64,000 nucleotides of DNA from Priestia megaterium NBRC 15308 = ATCC 14581 (GCF_000832985.1 NZ_CP009920.1:3590501-3654500), one strand, 5' to 3'. Shown: positions 43,380 through 53,125, counted from the first letter of the stretch. Notes: generated by a model from the sequence alone, not told the origin. Made by a program: numbers and translations.

Positions 43380-44518
43380 AATTGTTCCTCCTTAATATGT
43401 TTAACGATGTTTGGAACTGTAATATGAATAATCGTCCCCCCTTGACTGGAGATATCAAGATGGCCGTTTACAAACTCCAGCCGTTCTTTCATTCCTAAAA
43501 GACCGTTTCCTTTCCAGCAGGTTTTCTTCGTATTGATACCAATTCCATTGTCTTCTACCGTTATGCCTACTTCTTTTGCAGACTGATGTAAAGTAATCGT
43601 GCAAACGGTGGCTTGACTATGTTTGACCACATTGGTTACTGCTTCTTTTAAGCACATGCTAAGAATATTTTCAATGAGCAACGATACATTCTCTAATGAA
43701 ATGGCCTCTTCTCCTACAAACTTAATTTCGGCAGCTTCTAAAAGCTCTTGAACGCGTTTTAGTTCTTCACTAAGGCGGATTCCACGCATTTGAGAAACCA
43801 TGTTTCTCACTTCATTAAGAGCCGTGCGCGCTGTTTGCTGGACATCTTTTAATTCTGATTTTGCTTTTTCAGGATCTTTTGTAATAAGTTTTCTTGCTAA
43901 ATCACTTTTTAGACCGATAAGAGACAGCTTTTGTCCTAACGTATCGTGCAGATCGCGAGCTATCCGCTGGCGTTCTTCCTGTTTTACAAGCTCAGAAATA
44001 CGTTTATTTGCATCTTCAAGCTGTTCTTCCAGACGGTCTCGCTTCTTCCGATTATAAATGCTAAATGGCAGTACAATCACACTGATGGAAATTACAAAAA
44101 TGAAAGGCAGCTGTTTTAAAAAGATCTCCTCTTGCATAACAACGTTAAAGTTTACAGAAATAACGGTGCTAATTAAATGAACAGCATACAAAGTGAAGAA
44201 AGCGAGTCGTTTTTGGATATTTCCAATAAAATAAGCGATAAAAAAAGCAAAGTAAAAGGCAAAGTAAATATAATTGAAAATAGTTGTCAGGGCTAAGGAA
44301 ATAACGATTAACAAAGCCGTCCATACGTAAACGGACTTGCCTGTTGAAACAAACGCAAAACGATAGAAAATAAAAAATAAGATGGTGAGTAACGAACCAA
44401 CAATAATGTGATTCATGGATGAAGACTGTAAAATAAAATAAAATGGTAGAATGACAAATACCGTCCATATGTAAGGAGATAGCCCAGTGATTTTTTGGAA
44501 AAACGTATATTTTTTCAT
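43376..44518 (-). CDS. desK: Thermosensor histidine kinase DesK
   Basis: 380-residue membrane kinase: about five hydrophobic spans in residues 1-155 (the thermosensor), a helical linker, the HisKA_3 motif with His191 (ARDLHDTLGQ) and a C-terminal HATPase domain (NVVKHSQA as the N box, VEDNGIGI as G1, GNGLLGMKERL as G2). In the cold or with rigid lipids it phosphorylates DesR. ATG at 44518 after GAGG on the minus strand. Confidence 0.95.
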   Translation of the reverse strand: MKKYTFFQKITGLSPYIWTVFVILPFYFILQSSSMNHIIVGSLLTILFFIFYRFAFVSTGKSVYVWTALLIVISLALTTIFNYIYFAFYFAFFIAYFIGNIQKRLAFFTLYAVHLISTVISVNFNVVMQEEIFLKQLPFIFVISISVIVLPFSIYNRKKRDRLEEQLEDANKRISELVKQEERQRIARDLHDTLGQKLSLIGLKSDLARKLITKDPEKAKSELKDVQQTARTALNEVRNMVSQMRGIRLSEELKRVQELLEAAEIKFVGEEAISLENVSLLIENILSMCLKEAVTNVVKHSQATVCTITLHQSAKEVGITVEDNGIGINTKKTCWKGNGLLGMKERLEFVNGHLDISSQGGTIIHITVPNIVKHIKEEQL

Positions 44519-44595
44519 AAAGAACCTCGTTTACTTGTTAAAATACACTATTAGTTTACCACAAAGTAGAACGAAATAAGTTTAGAGAGATAGAT

Positions 44596-44629
44596 AAAAC
44601 AGTCAAGCTTTTGAAAGCTTGACTGTTTT
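44596..44629 (-). terminator. Terminator between des and desK
   Basis: A near-continuous palindrome of AAAACAGTCAAGCTTT and AAAGCTTGACTGTTTT. It lies after the des stop, so desKR must have its own promoter or rely on readthrough. Confidence 0.85.
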
Positions 44630-44640
44630 GTTTTATTTTA

Positions 44641-45684
44641 TTAAAGTTCTGCTTTTGTTTGAGATGAAATTCTGCTTGCTTTTGGTGCAGCTGAGCGTGT
44701 TTTTATTTCTTTAAAGCTCACAAACATTTTGTTTTCTTCATCCCATAGACGGAATCGAAGAGAGCGAAGACTTGTTGCGAGTGTAATGGTTGGTACATTT
44801 TGAAGAGGCTGTGTGTGTTGATGAACAGCTTCAAGCTTATAGTTGGGCACTCTTGGGCTTAAATGATGTACATGGTGAAACCCAATATTGCCTGTTAGCC
44901 ATTGCAATAGTTTTGGAAGCTTGTAAAATGAACTTCCTTCAACGGCTGCTTTTACATAATCCCAGTGCTCATCTTCTTCAAAATAAGAATCTTCAAACTG
45001 ATGCTGTACATAAAACAGCCAAATTCCAATTGAACCTGAAATGAAGAAAATCGGTCCTTGAATTAATAGGAACGCCTGCCAACCTACCAACCAGCAGGTC
45101 GCTGCTGCTAATGCAACGATCAATACATTTGTAAGATACGTATTCATTCTTTCTTGTTTCTTCGCATTTTTTTGATTGAATCGGTTCGTAATCAAAAATA
45201 CATATATAGGTCCCACGCCGAACATAATGAACGGATTGCGATAGAGACGGTAAGCGATTTTTTTCCAAATAGAAGCTTCTTTATATTCTGTTACGGTTAA
45301 CACCCAAATGTCACCCGTACCTCTTTTATCTAAGTTGCTGCTTGTTGCATGGTGAATTGCATGGCTATGTCCCCATTGACTGTAAGGGAACATCGTTAAG
45401 ACACCGGTAATGGTTCCGAGAATTTTATTGTGTTGTCTACTCTTAAAGAAAGAATAGTGACAACAGTCATGAAAAATAATGAATATTCTTACTAAAAATC
45501 CTGCTGCGATAACAGTTAGCGGAAATGCTAAAAAATAAGAAATTGAAAGGCTCTCATAAGCGAGAAACCACAGTGTGAAAAAAGGTAAAAAAGTATTAAT
45601 CAATTGTCTTATGCTGTCTTTCATTACTGCTTTTTCAAAAGGTGCAACTTGTTTTCGTAAATTTTTTTGTTTTTGTATAGTCAT
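44641..45684 (-). CDS. des: Membrane phospholipid fatty-acid desaturase Des
   Basis: 347-residue acyl-lipid desaturase. It has the three histidine boxes that hold the di-iron centre: HDCCH, HAIHH and HHVHH (in GFHHVHHLSP), with four to six membrane spans. In B. subtilis Des introduces a delta-5 double bond into membrane lipids to restore fluidity in the cold. The gene precedes desK and desR on the same strand. The start at 45684 follows a GAAAGGA-type site. Regiospecificity cannot be read from sequence. Confidence 0.94.
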   Translation of the reverse strand: MTIQKQKNLRKQVAPFEKAVMKDSIRQLINTFLPFFTLWFLAYESLSISYFLAFPLTVIAAGFLVRIFIIFHDCCHYSFFKSRQHNKILGTITGVLTMFPYSQWGHSHAIHHATSSNLDKRGTGDIWVLTVTEYKEASIWKKIAYRLYRNPFIMFGVGPIYVFLITNRFNQKNAKKQERMNTYLTNVLIVALAAATCWLVGWQAFLLIQGPIFFISGSIGIWLFYVQHQFEDSYFEEDEHWDYVKAAVEGSSFYKLPKLLQWLTGNIGFHHVHHLSPRVPNYKLEAVHQHTQPLQNVPTITLATSLRSLRFRLWDEENKMFVSFKEIKTRSAAPKASRISSQTKAEL

Positions 45685-45717
45685 ATGAAATTCCTTTCAT
45701 CACCGTATATTACCCTC

Positions 45718-45784
45718 AGTATAAAGAGATTTTTCTGACTATTTAAGACATACGTGTCATATAGAAACTATGACAGTTGTCATA
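45718..45784 (-). promoter_or_regulatory. des promoter with DesR-type operator repeats
   Basis: On the minus strand TTAAAT (45746-45741), 17 bp, TATACT (45723-45718): a weak -35, as in activator-dependent promoters. Upstream are TGTCATA (45755-45761), TATGACA (45769-45775) and TGTCATA (45778-45784), arranged like the inverted DesR sites of B. subtilis des. Confidence 0.72.
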
Positions 45785-45907
45785 TATACGTAGGGGGAAG
45801 CTGTAAAAAATGAAAAAAAGCGGTATTTAACAGTCTGCGGTTCTGATAAAATTATACAGTGAAGGCTTATTGCTACGGAGTATTTAAGAAGAAAAAAGGA
45901 GTTTGAA

Positions 45908-46303
45908 ATGAATAAAAGAAATAGATGGGTATATCTTCTTCTAGCTTTTGTGATCATGGGAGCAGGCCTTTTATCAAGAAAACTTACCGCGTATCTTCCT
46001 CACATCGTAAATATATATGCGGGAGATTCGTTATGGGCCTTAATGATTTTTGTCAGCGCGGGTTTTTCGTTTCCTGCATGGAGGACAAAAATGATTGGTA
46101 TGTTTGCTATAGTGTTTTGTTACTTCATTGAATTTACACAGCTGTATCATGCTCGGTGGATTGATGACATAAGAAAGACTCCGCTAGGAGGGCTCATTCT
46201 GGGGTATGGCTTCTTATGGAGCGATATACTAGCTTATTCGATTGGAGTCGGGGTAGGAATGAGCTGGGAGTATTATAGACATCGATTTAAAAGATCCGCC
46301 TAG
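45908..46303 (+). CDS. DUF2809 membrane protein
   Basis: 131-residue integral membrane protein with four hydrophobic spans. Family-like segments are GLLSRKL near the N-terminus, YAGDSLWALMIF in the middle, and FIEFTQLYHARWIDDIR followed by SDILAYSIGV. ATG 45908 after AAAGGAG. It is divergent from des with about 220 bp between. Function unknown. Confidence 0.85.
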   Translation: MNKRNRWVYLLLAFVIMGAGLLSRKLTAYLPHIVNIYAGDSLWALMIFVSAGFSFPAWRTKMIGMFAIVFCYFIEFTQLYHARWIDDIRKTPLGGLILGYGFLWSDILAYSIGVGVGMSWEYYRHRFKRSA

Positions 46304-46461
46304 CAAATACGGTTCAACGAATCTTAGAACTCAGCTGAGGATGGAATAAGCCGTAAGGTTATGAAGCAGGACGTATATACATAAAAATAAATTTATGCAT
46401 AAAAATTTTTTACTTAAAACCAATTGTCTATTCGTTGAAGGAGAGGAAGAGAGGGGATTAT

Positions 46462-47016
46462 TTGAACTTAATAGCCTGGATGATTATTGCATGTGAAATC
46501 GCTTTTTGGATAGTCATCGTTTTAGGATTAGCAGCAAGGTATATGTTTAAAAAACAAAAGCTCAGTTTTTTTATTTTAGCTCTAACACCTGTTGTTGATT
46601 TTTTTCTTCTGATTGTGACAAGCATAGACCTTTACGGAGGTGCTACAGCGACGTATGCTCACGCTATTGCAGCCGTGTATATTGGAATTTCGGTCGCTTT
46701 TGGAAAAAGTATGATTCAATGGGCAGACGAACGCTTTCAATATTATGTGATGAAAAGCGGAGAAAAACCTCGTAGGCGCTATGGAAAAGAATATGCAAAG
46801 CATTATTTTAAGTCATGGCTACAGCATCTTGTTGCTTACGCTATTGGAGCAGCTCTTTTAGCGGCGATGATGTATATAGTACCAAATGGAAAAACCAACG
46901 TGCTGAAAAGTGTAGTGGAATTTTGGACAGTTATTGTAGGAATTGATTTCTTATTATCTCTTTCTAATTTCGTTTGGCCTAAAAAAGAAAAAGAGTCCGG
47001 TTATACCAACTCATAA
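46462..47016 (+). CDS. Integral membrane protein, YmcC-like
   Basis: 184-residue membrane protein with four or five spans and a conserved-looking central loop (MIQWADERFQYYVMKSGEKP). It resembles what I recall of B. subtilis YmcC, but this is not firm. The TTG at 46462 lies 5 bases after GAGGGG; the frame is open from 46435 without a ribosome site there, and an ATG at 46480 would cut into the first helix. Function unknown. Confidence 0.75.
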   Translation: MNLIAWMIIACEIAFWIVIVLGLAARYMFKKQKLSFFILALTPVVDFFLLIVTSIDLYGGATATYAHAIAAVYIGISVAFGKSMIQWADERFQYYVMKSGEKPRRRYGKEYAKHYFKSWLQHLVAYAIGAALLAAMMYIVPNGKTNVLKSVVEFWTVIVGIDFLLSLSNFVWPKKEKESGYTNS

Positions 47017-47034
47017 AAAGACATCGTCATGCGT

Positions 47035-47076
47035 GTAAAACAAAAAACCTCCCCGTAAGGAGGTTTTTTGTTTTAC
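47035..47076 (+). terminator. Strong terminator with 18-bp arms
   Basis: Perfect arms 47035-47052 and 47059-47076, with AAAACCTCC/GGAGGTTTT at the core and a 6-base loop. Confidence 0.9.
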
Positions 47077-47120
47077 CATCCAGGGTATAGGTATATGAAT
47101 GATGCTTGTCTGAGGTAGTT

Positions 47121-47155
47121 CAGTTTAGTTGCTTAAGCGGCTAAACTGCTTTTTG
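47121..47155 (+). terminator. Second hairpin, possible attenuator upstream of cls
   Basis: CAGTTTAG (47121-47128) pairs with CTAAACTG (47141-47148), with an inner GCTTAAGC palindrome, followed by CTTTTTG. It lies well upstream of the probable cls promoter (TGATACAAT, an extended -10 near 47248), so it is more likely a backup terminator. Confidence 0.5.
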
Positions 47156-47273
47156 TGCAAATCTATGTACAATTTATGTAGCGTGCATGATAAGAATTCT
47201 GTGTATTCCATATACTACCTCATATGAAAGGTAGACAAGTGATACAATACAGTTTGTTTTTAGGAGAGCTTTT

Positions 47274-48776
47274 ATGAAAAAACGCCGGTTGGACTTTATT
47301 TTTTTATTTATTATTTTACTTTCCATTTATGCTTTCTTTTTTACCTCTATTGATGTTCATTGGAAGTATGCCTTAGTTGGATTATATGGGGTCATCATTT
47401 TCATTTGTATGTATTCACTTATGCTTGAAAATCGAACGCCTGAAAGTACGTTGGTTTGGATGTATGTCCTCTTTTTCTTCCCTGTTGCAGGCTTTTTCTT
47501 TTATTTGTATTCAGGACAGCTCTATTTAAAGGGGCATATGTTTAAAAAAAAGCGTATGCATAACCGAGAGATGCTTAGAAAGATGGCAGACAAAGAAACG
47601 ACGCCTGATCTATCGCCGCTTCAATCGCACCAGCGTTACTTTGCTCAGTATCTTCAATGTGTATCTTTGACGAAGATGAATGTTCATACAAAAACCTACG
47701 TCCTTAAGAACGGGCAAGAAACGTTTAATGAAATCAAAAAGCATTTGCAGTTAGCAAAACAGTTTATTCATATGGAATACTATATGTTTCACTCAGATTC
47801 TCTAGGAAAAGAAATCATTGATATTTTAATAAAAAAAGCAAGCGAAGGTATAGAAGTGCGCTTTACATTCGATACAATGGGAAGTTTTACACTATCGGGT
47901 TCAGATATTAAACGAATGAAAAAAGCGAATATTAAAGTGCATCCTTTCTTACCTATTAAGTATGGATTTTTCAATCAAAAATTTAACTTTCGAAACCACC
48001 GTAAAATAGTCATAATTGACGGGCAAGTAGGTTTTGTAGGGGGATTGAATGTTGGGGATGAGTATCTAGGAAAAAACAAAAAAATTGGTTTTTGGAGAGA
48101 TACTCATCTGATGCTAAAAGGAGAATCTGTTCAAACCTTGCATTCGATCTTTATGTTCGATTGGGAATACGTTTCTGGAGAATGCTTAATTAACAATGAA
48201 GTGTATACAAAGCCTCATCCTGTCGAAGGAGAAGGCTTTGTGCAAGTGGTGGCGACAGGGCCGGATACGCAGGAAAATATGAGTGATTATTACTATACTA
48301 TGATTACAAGCGCGACGAAATCAATCTGGATTTCAACTCCTTATTTTGTTCCAAATGAAGCCATAAGAACCGCCCTTCGTATTGCGGCTAGAAAAGGTGT
48401 AGAGGTACGGATTATGGTACCAGAAATTAATGATGGCTTTCTGACTCAATATGGAACGAGGTCATATTTTGCTGAACTTCTTCGCTGTGGAATTGAAGTA
48501 TATTCGTATAAAAAAGGGTTTTTGCATCAAAAAATTGTGATTATAGACGGAGACATGGCTTCGGTCGGTACTGCAAATATGGATATGAGAAGTTTTCATC
48601 TGAACTTTGAAGTTAATGCATTTTTAATTGAAGGAGAGACGATTCAAACGCTCATCAAAAATTACGAAGAAGATATTGAAGACAGTCATTTGATCAAACC
48701 AGTAGCATTTTACAAACGAAGCTTAGTAGAACGTTCGAAAGAATCATTTGCTCGCTTATTTTCAGGTGTTTTATAA
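47274..48776 (+). CDS. cls: Cardiolipin synthase (phospholipase D type)
   Basis: 500-residue membrane enzyme that joins two phosphatidylglycerols into cardiolipin. Two N-terminal membrane helices (about 7-60) precede a pair of PLD domains, each with an HKD motif: HRKIVIIDG at His242 and HQKIVIIDG at His418. The length equals that of B. subtilis YwiE (ClsC), one of three paralogs; exact paralog assignment is uncertain. ATG 47274 after AGGAGAG. Confidence 0.94.
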   Translation: MKKRRLDFIFLFIILLSIYAFFFTSIDVHWKYALVGLYGVIIFICMYSLMLENRTPESTLVWMYVLFFFPVAGFFFYLYSGQLYLKGHMFKKKRMHNREMLRKMADKETTPDLSPLQSHQRYFAQYLQCVSLTKMNVHTKTYVLKNGQETFNEIKKHLQLAKQFIHMEYYMFHSDSLGKEIIDILIKKASEGIEVRFTFDTMGSFTLSGSDIKRMKKANIKVHPFLPIKYGFFNQKFNFRNHRKIVIIDGQVGFVGGLNVGDEYLGKNKKIGFWRDTHLMLKGESVQTLHSIFMFDWEYVSGECLINNEVYTKPHPVEGEGFVQVVATGPDTQENMSDYYYTMITSATKSIWISTPYFVPNEAIRTALRIAARKGVEVRIMVPEINDGFLTQYGTRSYFAELLRCGIEVYSYKKGFLHQKIVIIDGDMASVGTANMDMRSFHLNFEVNAFLIEGETIQTLIKNYEEDIEDSHLIKPVAFYKRSLVERSKESFARLFSGVL

Positions 48777-48811
48777 AATAAAGTTTGTTTTCAAAAAGCA
48801 GGAGGAAACGT

Positions 48812-49666
48812 ATGGGTGAATCTCCATTTGTTAAAAAAGATACGTTTGGTCGAAAGTTACATCGCTTAAAAGAACGTACTAAGCCATTTGTCGTGCGTTT
48901 TTCACGGTTTGGTCATGTGGCTCAAGGTGTGGTCTATTTTATCATCGGTATATTAGCAATTCAGACAGCTTTCGGATTAAAAGGCGATTTAGTTACTTCT
49001 CAAGGAGCCCTACACACCATTGCAAAGCAGCCGTTTGGATTTTTAATTTTAATTATTTTGGCAGTAGGTTTAAGTGGATATGCGTTTTGGCAAATCATTT
49101 CTGCTATTTTTGATCCTCACCACGTTGGGCATGGCGTAAAAGGCGTTTTTACTCGTTTAGGCTATTTAGTGGTAGCCACGTTTTATATTAGTCTTTGTGT
49201 GAGTTCGGTAAAAATTTTGCTTCATGCTCACGTTCATACGTCAGGTAAGCATTATCAAACGGTATCAGCCAAGTTGTTATCTTATCCCTTTGGGCAAACT
49301 ATCATTGCGCTTACAGGTATCGGCGTTATTATCTTTGGGATTGGACAAGTATATTGGGCTCTTTCAGGACGCTTCCTAAAAAAACTAAAGAAAAACGAAA
49401 TGTCAAAAGAAGAGTGGCGATGGAGCGGGCATATTGGAAAAACAGGTATTATTGCTCGAAGTATCGTCTTTGGCATTATTGGCTTCTTTCTGATTCGCAC
49501 GGCTCTTCAAGCAGATCCAGACGAAACGAAAGGGTTAGATGGAGCCCTTGCTGAAGTAGCACAGCGTCCTTTTGGGTCTGTACTGCTGGCAATCGTATCA
49601 ATCGGGCTTATGGCATACGGAGTATATATGTTTGCAGAATCAAGGTATAAACGAATTGATCCTTAA
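48812..49666 (+). CDS. DUF1206 membrane protein
   Basis: 284-residue membrane protein of three related units of two helices each. Repeating elements are G-VAQGVVYFIIG-LA, GALHTIAKQPFG, GKTGIIARSIVFGIIG and GALAEVAQRPFG, typical of DUF1206. The ATG at 48812 follows GGAGGAAA. It lies 35 bases after cls and may be cotranscribed. Function unknown. Confidence 0.87.
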   Translation: MGESPFVKKDTFGRKLHRLKERTKPFVVRFSRFGHVAQGVVYFIIGILAIQTAFGLKGDLVTSQGALHTIAKQPFGFLILIILAVGLSGYAFWQIISAIFDPHHVGHGVKGVFTRLGYLVVATFYISLCVSSVKILLHAHVHTSGKHYQTVSAKLLSYPFGQTIIALTGIGVIIFGIGQVYWALSGRFLKKLKKNEMSKEEWRWSGHIGKTGIIARSIVFGIIGFFLIRTALQADPDETKGLDGALAEVAQRPFGSVLLAIVSIGLMAYGVYMFAESRYKRIDP

Positions 49667-49690
49667 TAAAATTAAAAAGATGAAAAAGCT

Positions 49691-49717
49691 ACTTTTTGGC
49701 CTTCTGCTCATATCATA
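49691..49717 (+). promoter_or_regulatory. Sigma-K-type mother-cell promoter
   Basis: AC (49691-49692), 16 bp, CATATCATA (49709-49717), matching the sigma-K pattern AC-N16-CATANNNTA. Sigma-E has a similar -10, so that cannot be excluded. Confidence 0.6.
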
Positions 49718-49750
49718 TAGCAGATAGATAATGAACAGGAGGAGAGGCAG

Positions 49751-49972
49751 ATGCCATCGGTAGTAGGAGCCGTAAATATCTCAAATGTATTGGTTTCATC
49801 TTCAGTGGAGTTTGGTGATTGTCTGGCTATTAAGCCAAAGAGTACAGCTTTTACAACAGTCGGTTCTGGCAGCGGGAACACAGGGAATTTTATGAATATT
49901 ACAAGCAGTACCAGTACCGCTAATACAATTGATATGGATATTAAGGATCAAAATGTAGTGGGAAATGCATAA
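49751..49972 (+). CDS. GerPA/GerPF-family spore germination protein
   Basis: 73-residue protein beginning MPSVVGAVNISN with the Ser/Thr/Gly-rich, Asn-rich body of the GerPA/PF family, which helps germinants pass the spore coat. Strong ribosome site AGGAGGAGAGG before ATG 49751. It stands alone with its own sigma-K-like promoter and terminator, not in a gerPABCDEF operon, so it is an extra paralog. Confidence 0.85.
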   Translation: MPSVVGAVNISNVLVSSSVEFGDCLAIKPKSTAFTTVGSGSGNTGNFMNITSSTSTANTIDMDIKDQNVVGNA

Positions 49973-49978
49973 GAAACG

Positions 49979-50012
49979 AAAGCTTATCGTCATCGGACGG
50001 TAAGCTTTTTTA
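49979..50012 (+). terminator. Terminator after the GerPF-like gene
   Basis: AAAGCTTATCGTC pairs with GACGGTAAGCTTT (one G-T pair) around ATCG, followed by TTTT. Confidence 0.85.
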
Positions 50013-50129
50013 TTTGAATTTCACGTATACCCAGACGTTTCTTTACCACAATGTACCTCTAGGATTCTATCTTATAGGAGTAGTAAACTAGACAGGTGAT
50101 GTCAAAAAGTGGGGAGGCGAAATTATAAA

Positions 50130-51635
50130 ATGAAGAAAATATGTATGAGCCTGATCGTTCTCTGTCTTTTCAGTGGAGGATTGGCCCCGATGAGTAAAGG
50201 AGCCGCTGCTTCTTCAGTGGGCACTGTCAAAGGTGACAACGTAAACGTATATCGTTCTCCTTCCTTACATTCTTCTGTTATGCAAACAGTGAAAAAAGAA
50301 GAAGAATTTCCTGTCATTTCATCTGAAGCTGGAGATGCAGCTCAAGTTACTACTCATACGGTAGTGCCGGGAAATACACTATGGCTACTAGCTAAGCAAT
50401 ACGGTGTAACAGTCAGTGATCTAATAAAACAAAATCAGCTAAAAAAGACGGAGCTGATTCCAGGGCAAACGCTGAAAATACCACCAAAAGGCTTGTTACA
50501 TAAAGTAGTATCAGGAGATACGCTTTGGAAAGTCTCCGTAAAGTACGGTGTAAAAGCAAATGAATTAACAAAGTTAAATCAGCTATCCTCAACAAATATT
50601 AAGCCCGGACAAACGCTTATTATTCCTGATTACTATGTACAAGTACAGCTTTTGGAAGGGAAAAAGGGCTGGATCAAAAAATCTGATTTAGTGCAAAAGA
50701 AGCATCAGCCTGTAGTTATGGGTTGGAGCTTTAATGAAAAAACAGCAGGCTATACAGAATCGATGAAGCAAAAGAATTTAGACGTTGTTTCACCTCGTGG
50801 GTTTACGCTAACGTCGAATGACAAAGTTGTTTCATCTTCTATAAATGAATCATATGTTCAAACGGCTCATAAAAACGGCAAAAAAGTCTGGCCGCTTATT
50901 GGTAACAATTTTGATGATGTACTTACAAGTGATGTGCTAAGCAATAAAGCAAAGCGGAAAAAGCTTGTATCATCAATAGAAAGTTCGCTAGTAAAAACAA
51001 ACAGCGATGGGATCAATGTTGACTTTGAAAACATTAATATTAAAAACAAACAAGATTTTGTTTTATTTATTAAAGAATTAAAAGCAGCGTTAAAACCTCA
51101 TGGTATGACTATTTCAGTAGACGTAACAAGAGAAAATAATGATCCTTTTTGGTCGGGAAGCTTTGATAGGAAACAGATTGGTCAAGTGGCAGACTATGTC
51201 ATTATGATGGGATATGAAGAACACTGGGGAGGAAGTCAGGTTCCAGGATCTGTTGCTTCACTGCCTTGGGTGAAAGAAGGCACACAACTTCTTATGAAAG
51301 ATGTACCTGCACACAAAATCCTTCTGGGAGTTCCTTTTTATACGCGAGAATGGAAAACGGACCTATCGACCAAAAAAGTTGTCACAAAAGACTTAACGAT
51401 GAAAGAAGCCGAAGCTGTTATCTCTTCTAAAAAGTTAGCTAAAAAATGGGATAGCCAAGCCTCACAGTACTATGTAGAATACACGGAAAATGGTACGAAG
51501 CATCAAATATGGCTCGAAGACAAAGCATCTATGCAGCGCCGGGTTAAATTAATTAATGACTATCATTTAGGTGGGGCGGCAGCTTGGTATATTGGTTCAG
51601 AAACCTCAGATATATGGGAGTTATACAACTTTTAA
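50130..51635 (+). CDS. Secreted cell-wall hydrolase: SH3, two LysM, GH18
   Basis: 501-residue exported protein with a signal peptide (basic start, hydrophobic core to about residue 26). It then has a short SH3-like segment, two LysM peptidoglycan-binding repeats (HTVVPGNTLW and HKVVSGDTLW), and a glycoside hydrolase 18 domain with the DxxDxDxE motif DGINVDFE, catalytic Glu300. Relatives such as YaaH/SleL and YdhD act as N-acetylglucosaminidases on spore cortex or wall. ATG 50130, 12 bases after GGGGAGG; an in-frame GTG lies over that site. Confidence 0.9.
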   Translation: MKKICMSLIVLCLFSGGLAPMSKGAAASSVGTVKGDNVNVYRSPSLHSSVMQTVKKEEEFPVISSEAGDAAQVTTHTVVPGNTLWLLAKQYGVTVSDLIKQNQLKKTELIPGQTLKIPPKGLLHKVVSGDTLWKVSVKYGVKANELTKLNQLSSTNIKPGQTLIIPDYYVQVQLLEGKKGWIKKSDLVQKKHQPVVMGWSFNEKTAGYTESMKQKNLDVVSPRGFTLTSNDKVVSSSINESYVQTAHKNGKKVWPLIGNNFDDVLTSDVLSNKAKRKKLVSSIESSLVKTNSDGINVDFENINIKNKQDFVLFIKELKAALKPHGMTISVDVTRENNDPFWSGSFDRKQIGQVADYVIMMGYEEHWGGSQVPGSVASLPWVKEGTQLLMKDVPAHKILLGVPFYTREWKTDLSTKKVVTKDLTMKEAEAVISSKKLAKKWDSQASQYYVEYTENGTKHQIWLEDKASMQRRVKLINDYHLGGAAAWYIGSETSDIWELYNF

Positions 51636-51637
51636 AT

Positions 51638-51680
51638 AAAAAACACACCTCTTGCTTGATTTAGTGAGGTGTGTTTTTTA
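51638..51680 (+). terminator. Terminator after the GH18 gene
   Basis: AAAAACACACCTC pairs with GAGGTGTGTTTTT around a loop of about 13 bases. The stretch from here to 51922 is AT-rich and holds the glycosyltransferase promoter, which I could not place with confidence. Confidence 0.85.
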
Positions 51681-51922
51681 TTTGCATCATAATGAAGCGC
51701 ATACATCTATTTACAAACGAGATAAATTTTACAATATTTGTTTTTCTTGAGTTAATTTATAACTATATTCCAAAATGAGCCTATTTAACCTTTTTTTAGT
51801 TGAAAACGCTTAATGACTTTACGATAAAGATAATTTATAGTAAATTCAGTTTCTATACAATAAATTTACTAAATGAACAATTAAGTAATTTAATTATTAA
51901 TTAAGTGAAAGGAATGAATATT

Positions 51923-53125
51923 ATGGGAAAAGTATTAGTAATAGGCTTTCCAGGTGAAGGGCATGTGAATCCTTCTTTAGGAATTGTAAAAGAGTTGATG
52001 ACTCAAGGGGAAAAGGTCGTCTATTACGGCATTGAAGACTATGCTGAAAAAATTCGGAAATCAGGCGCGGAATTTCGTGAATACGAAGATTTTCGTCCAA
52101 GTCTTGATATGAGCAACCGGATGACAAACGAAGAGTCTTATGACCGCTATGAAATAATGAATTTGTTTTTAAATGAATCTGAAAATATTATTACTAAAAT
52201 TATGAGTGAAACGAAACATGAAACATATGATTATGTACTTTATGATTATCACCTTTTAGCAGGTTCCGCTGTGGCCGACCTTCTTCAGCTTCCGAAGGTT
52301 TCTCTTTGTACAACATTTGCGTTAAATAAGGAGTTAGCAACTTGTATGATGCCAAGTGGTCAAACAGAACCTGACCAATCTTCCTTTTATCCTCAATTCG
52401 AAAAATCATTAAATAAGTTCAACAACCAATATAATACTCAGTTAAAAGATTCCATTGACATTATGTCGAATCCAGGGGATATTACGCTAGTATTTACGTC
52501 AGAATTCTTTCAGCCAAACGTATCTGAATTTACGAGTGAGTACAAGTTTATTGGTCCTTCAATTGTTAAACGATTAGACATTGAAGATCCTTCTTACTTA
52601 CAAAATGAAAATGAAAAAATTATTTTTGTTTCTATGGGAACTATTTTTAATCAGCAGCTAGAAATCTATAACTTATGTGTAGAAGCATTAAAAGATTTTG
52701 AGGGTAAAGTTATTTTATCTATTGGTAAAAATACAAAACCTGAAGAATTAGCACACATTCCAGAAAACTTCGTTGTGAAACAATACGTACCGCAGCTAGA
52801 AATTTTAAAACGTGCGGATTTATTCATTACTCACGGCGGAATGAACAGCAGCAGTGAAGGGTTATACTACGATACGCCCCTTGTCGTTATTCCAATGGCA
52901 GTGGATCAATTTATGGTTGGCGATCGCGTGCAGGAGTTAGGAGCAGGTGTAAAATTAGATAAAAATAATGTATCTGCTGAGCTAATCAAAAAGACAGTTA
53001 ACGACGTTTTAACTACTCACACATATAAACAGCATGCACAACAAATTGGAGAATCACTTCGCTCAGCGGGAGGATACAAGCAAGGAGTGAAAGAAATTTT
53101 CAATGTGGTGCCTGTCAAAGCGTAA
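51923..53125 (+). CDS. GT1-family glucosyltransferase YjiC-like
   Basis: 400-residue GT-B glycosyltransferase of the macrolide/UGT (MGT) type. The acceptor half starts GFPGEGHVNPSLG and the C-terminal donor-binding motif reads THGGMNSSSEGLYYDTPLVV-P, with the conserved His-Gly-Gly and the acidic residue. B. subtilis YjiC, similar in length, glucosylates many flavonoids and macrolides with UDP-glucose. The ATG at 51923 follows AAAGGA by 9 bases; upstream GTG and ATG in frame are too close to it. The next gene makes UDP-glucose. Confidence 0.9.
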   Translation: MGKVLVIGFPGEGHVNPSLGIVKELMTQGEKVVYYGIEDYAEKIRKSGAEFREYEDFRPSLDMSNRMTNEESYDRYEIMNLFLNESENIITKIMSETKHETYDYVLYDYHLLAGSAVADLLQLPKVSLCTTFALNKELATCMMPSGQTEPDQSSFYPQFEKSLNKFNNQYNTQLKDSIDIMSNPGDITLVFTSEFFQPNVSEFTSEYKFIGPSIVKRLDIEDPSYLQNENEKIIFVSMGTIFNQQLEIYNLCVEALKDFEGKVILSIGKNTKPEELAHIPENFVVKQYVPQLEILKRADLFITHGGMNSSSEGLYYDTPLVVIPMAVDQFMVGDRVQELGAGVKLDKNNVSAELIKKTVNDVLTTHTYKQHAQQIGESLRSAGGYKQGVKEIFNVVPVKA

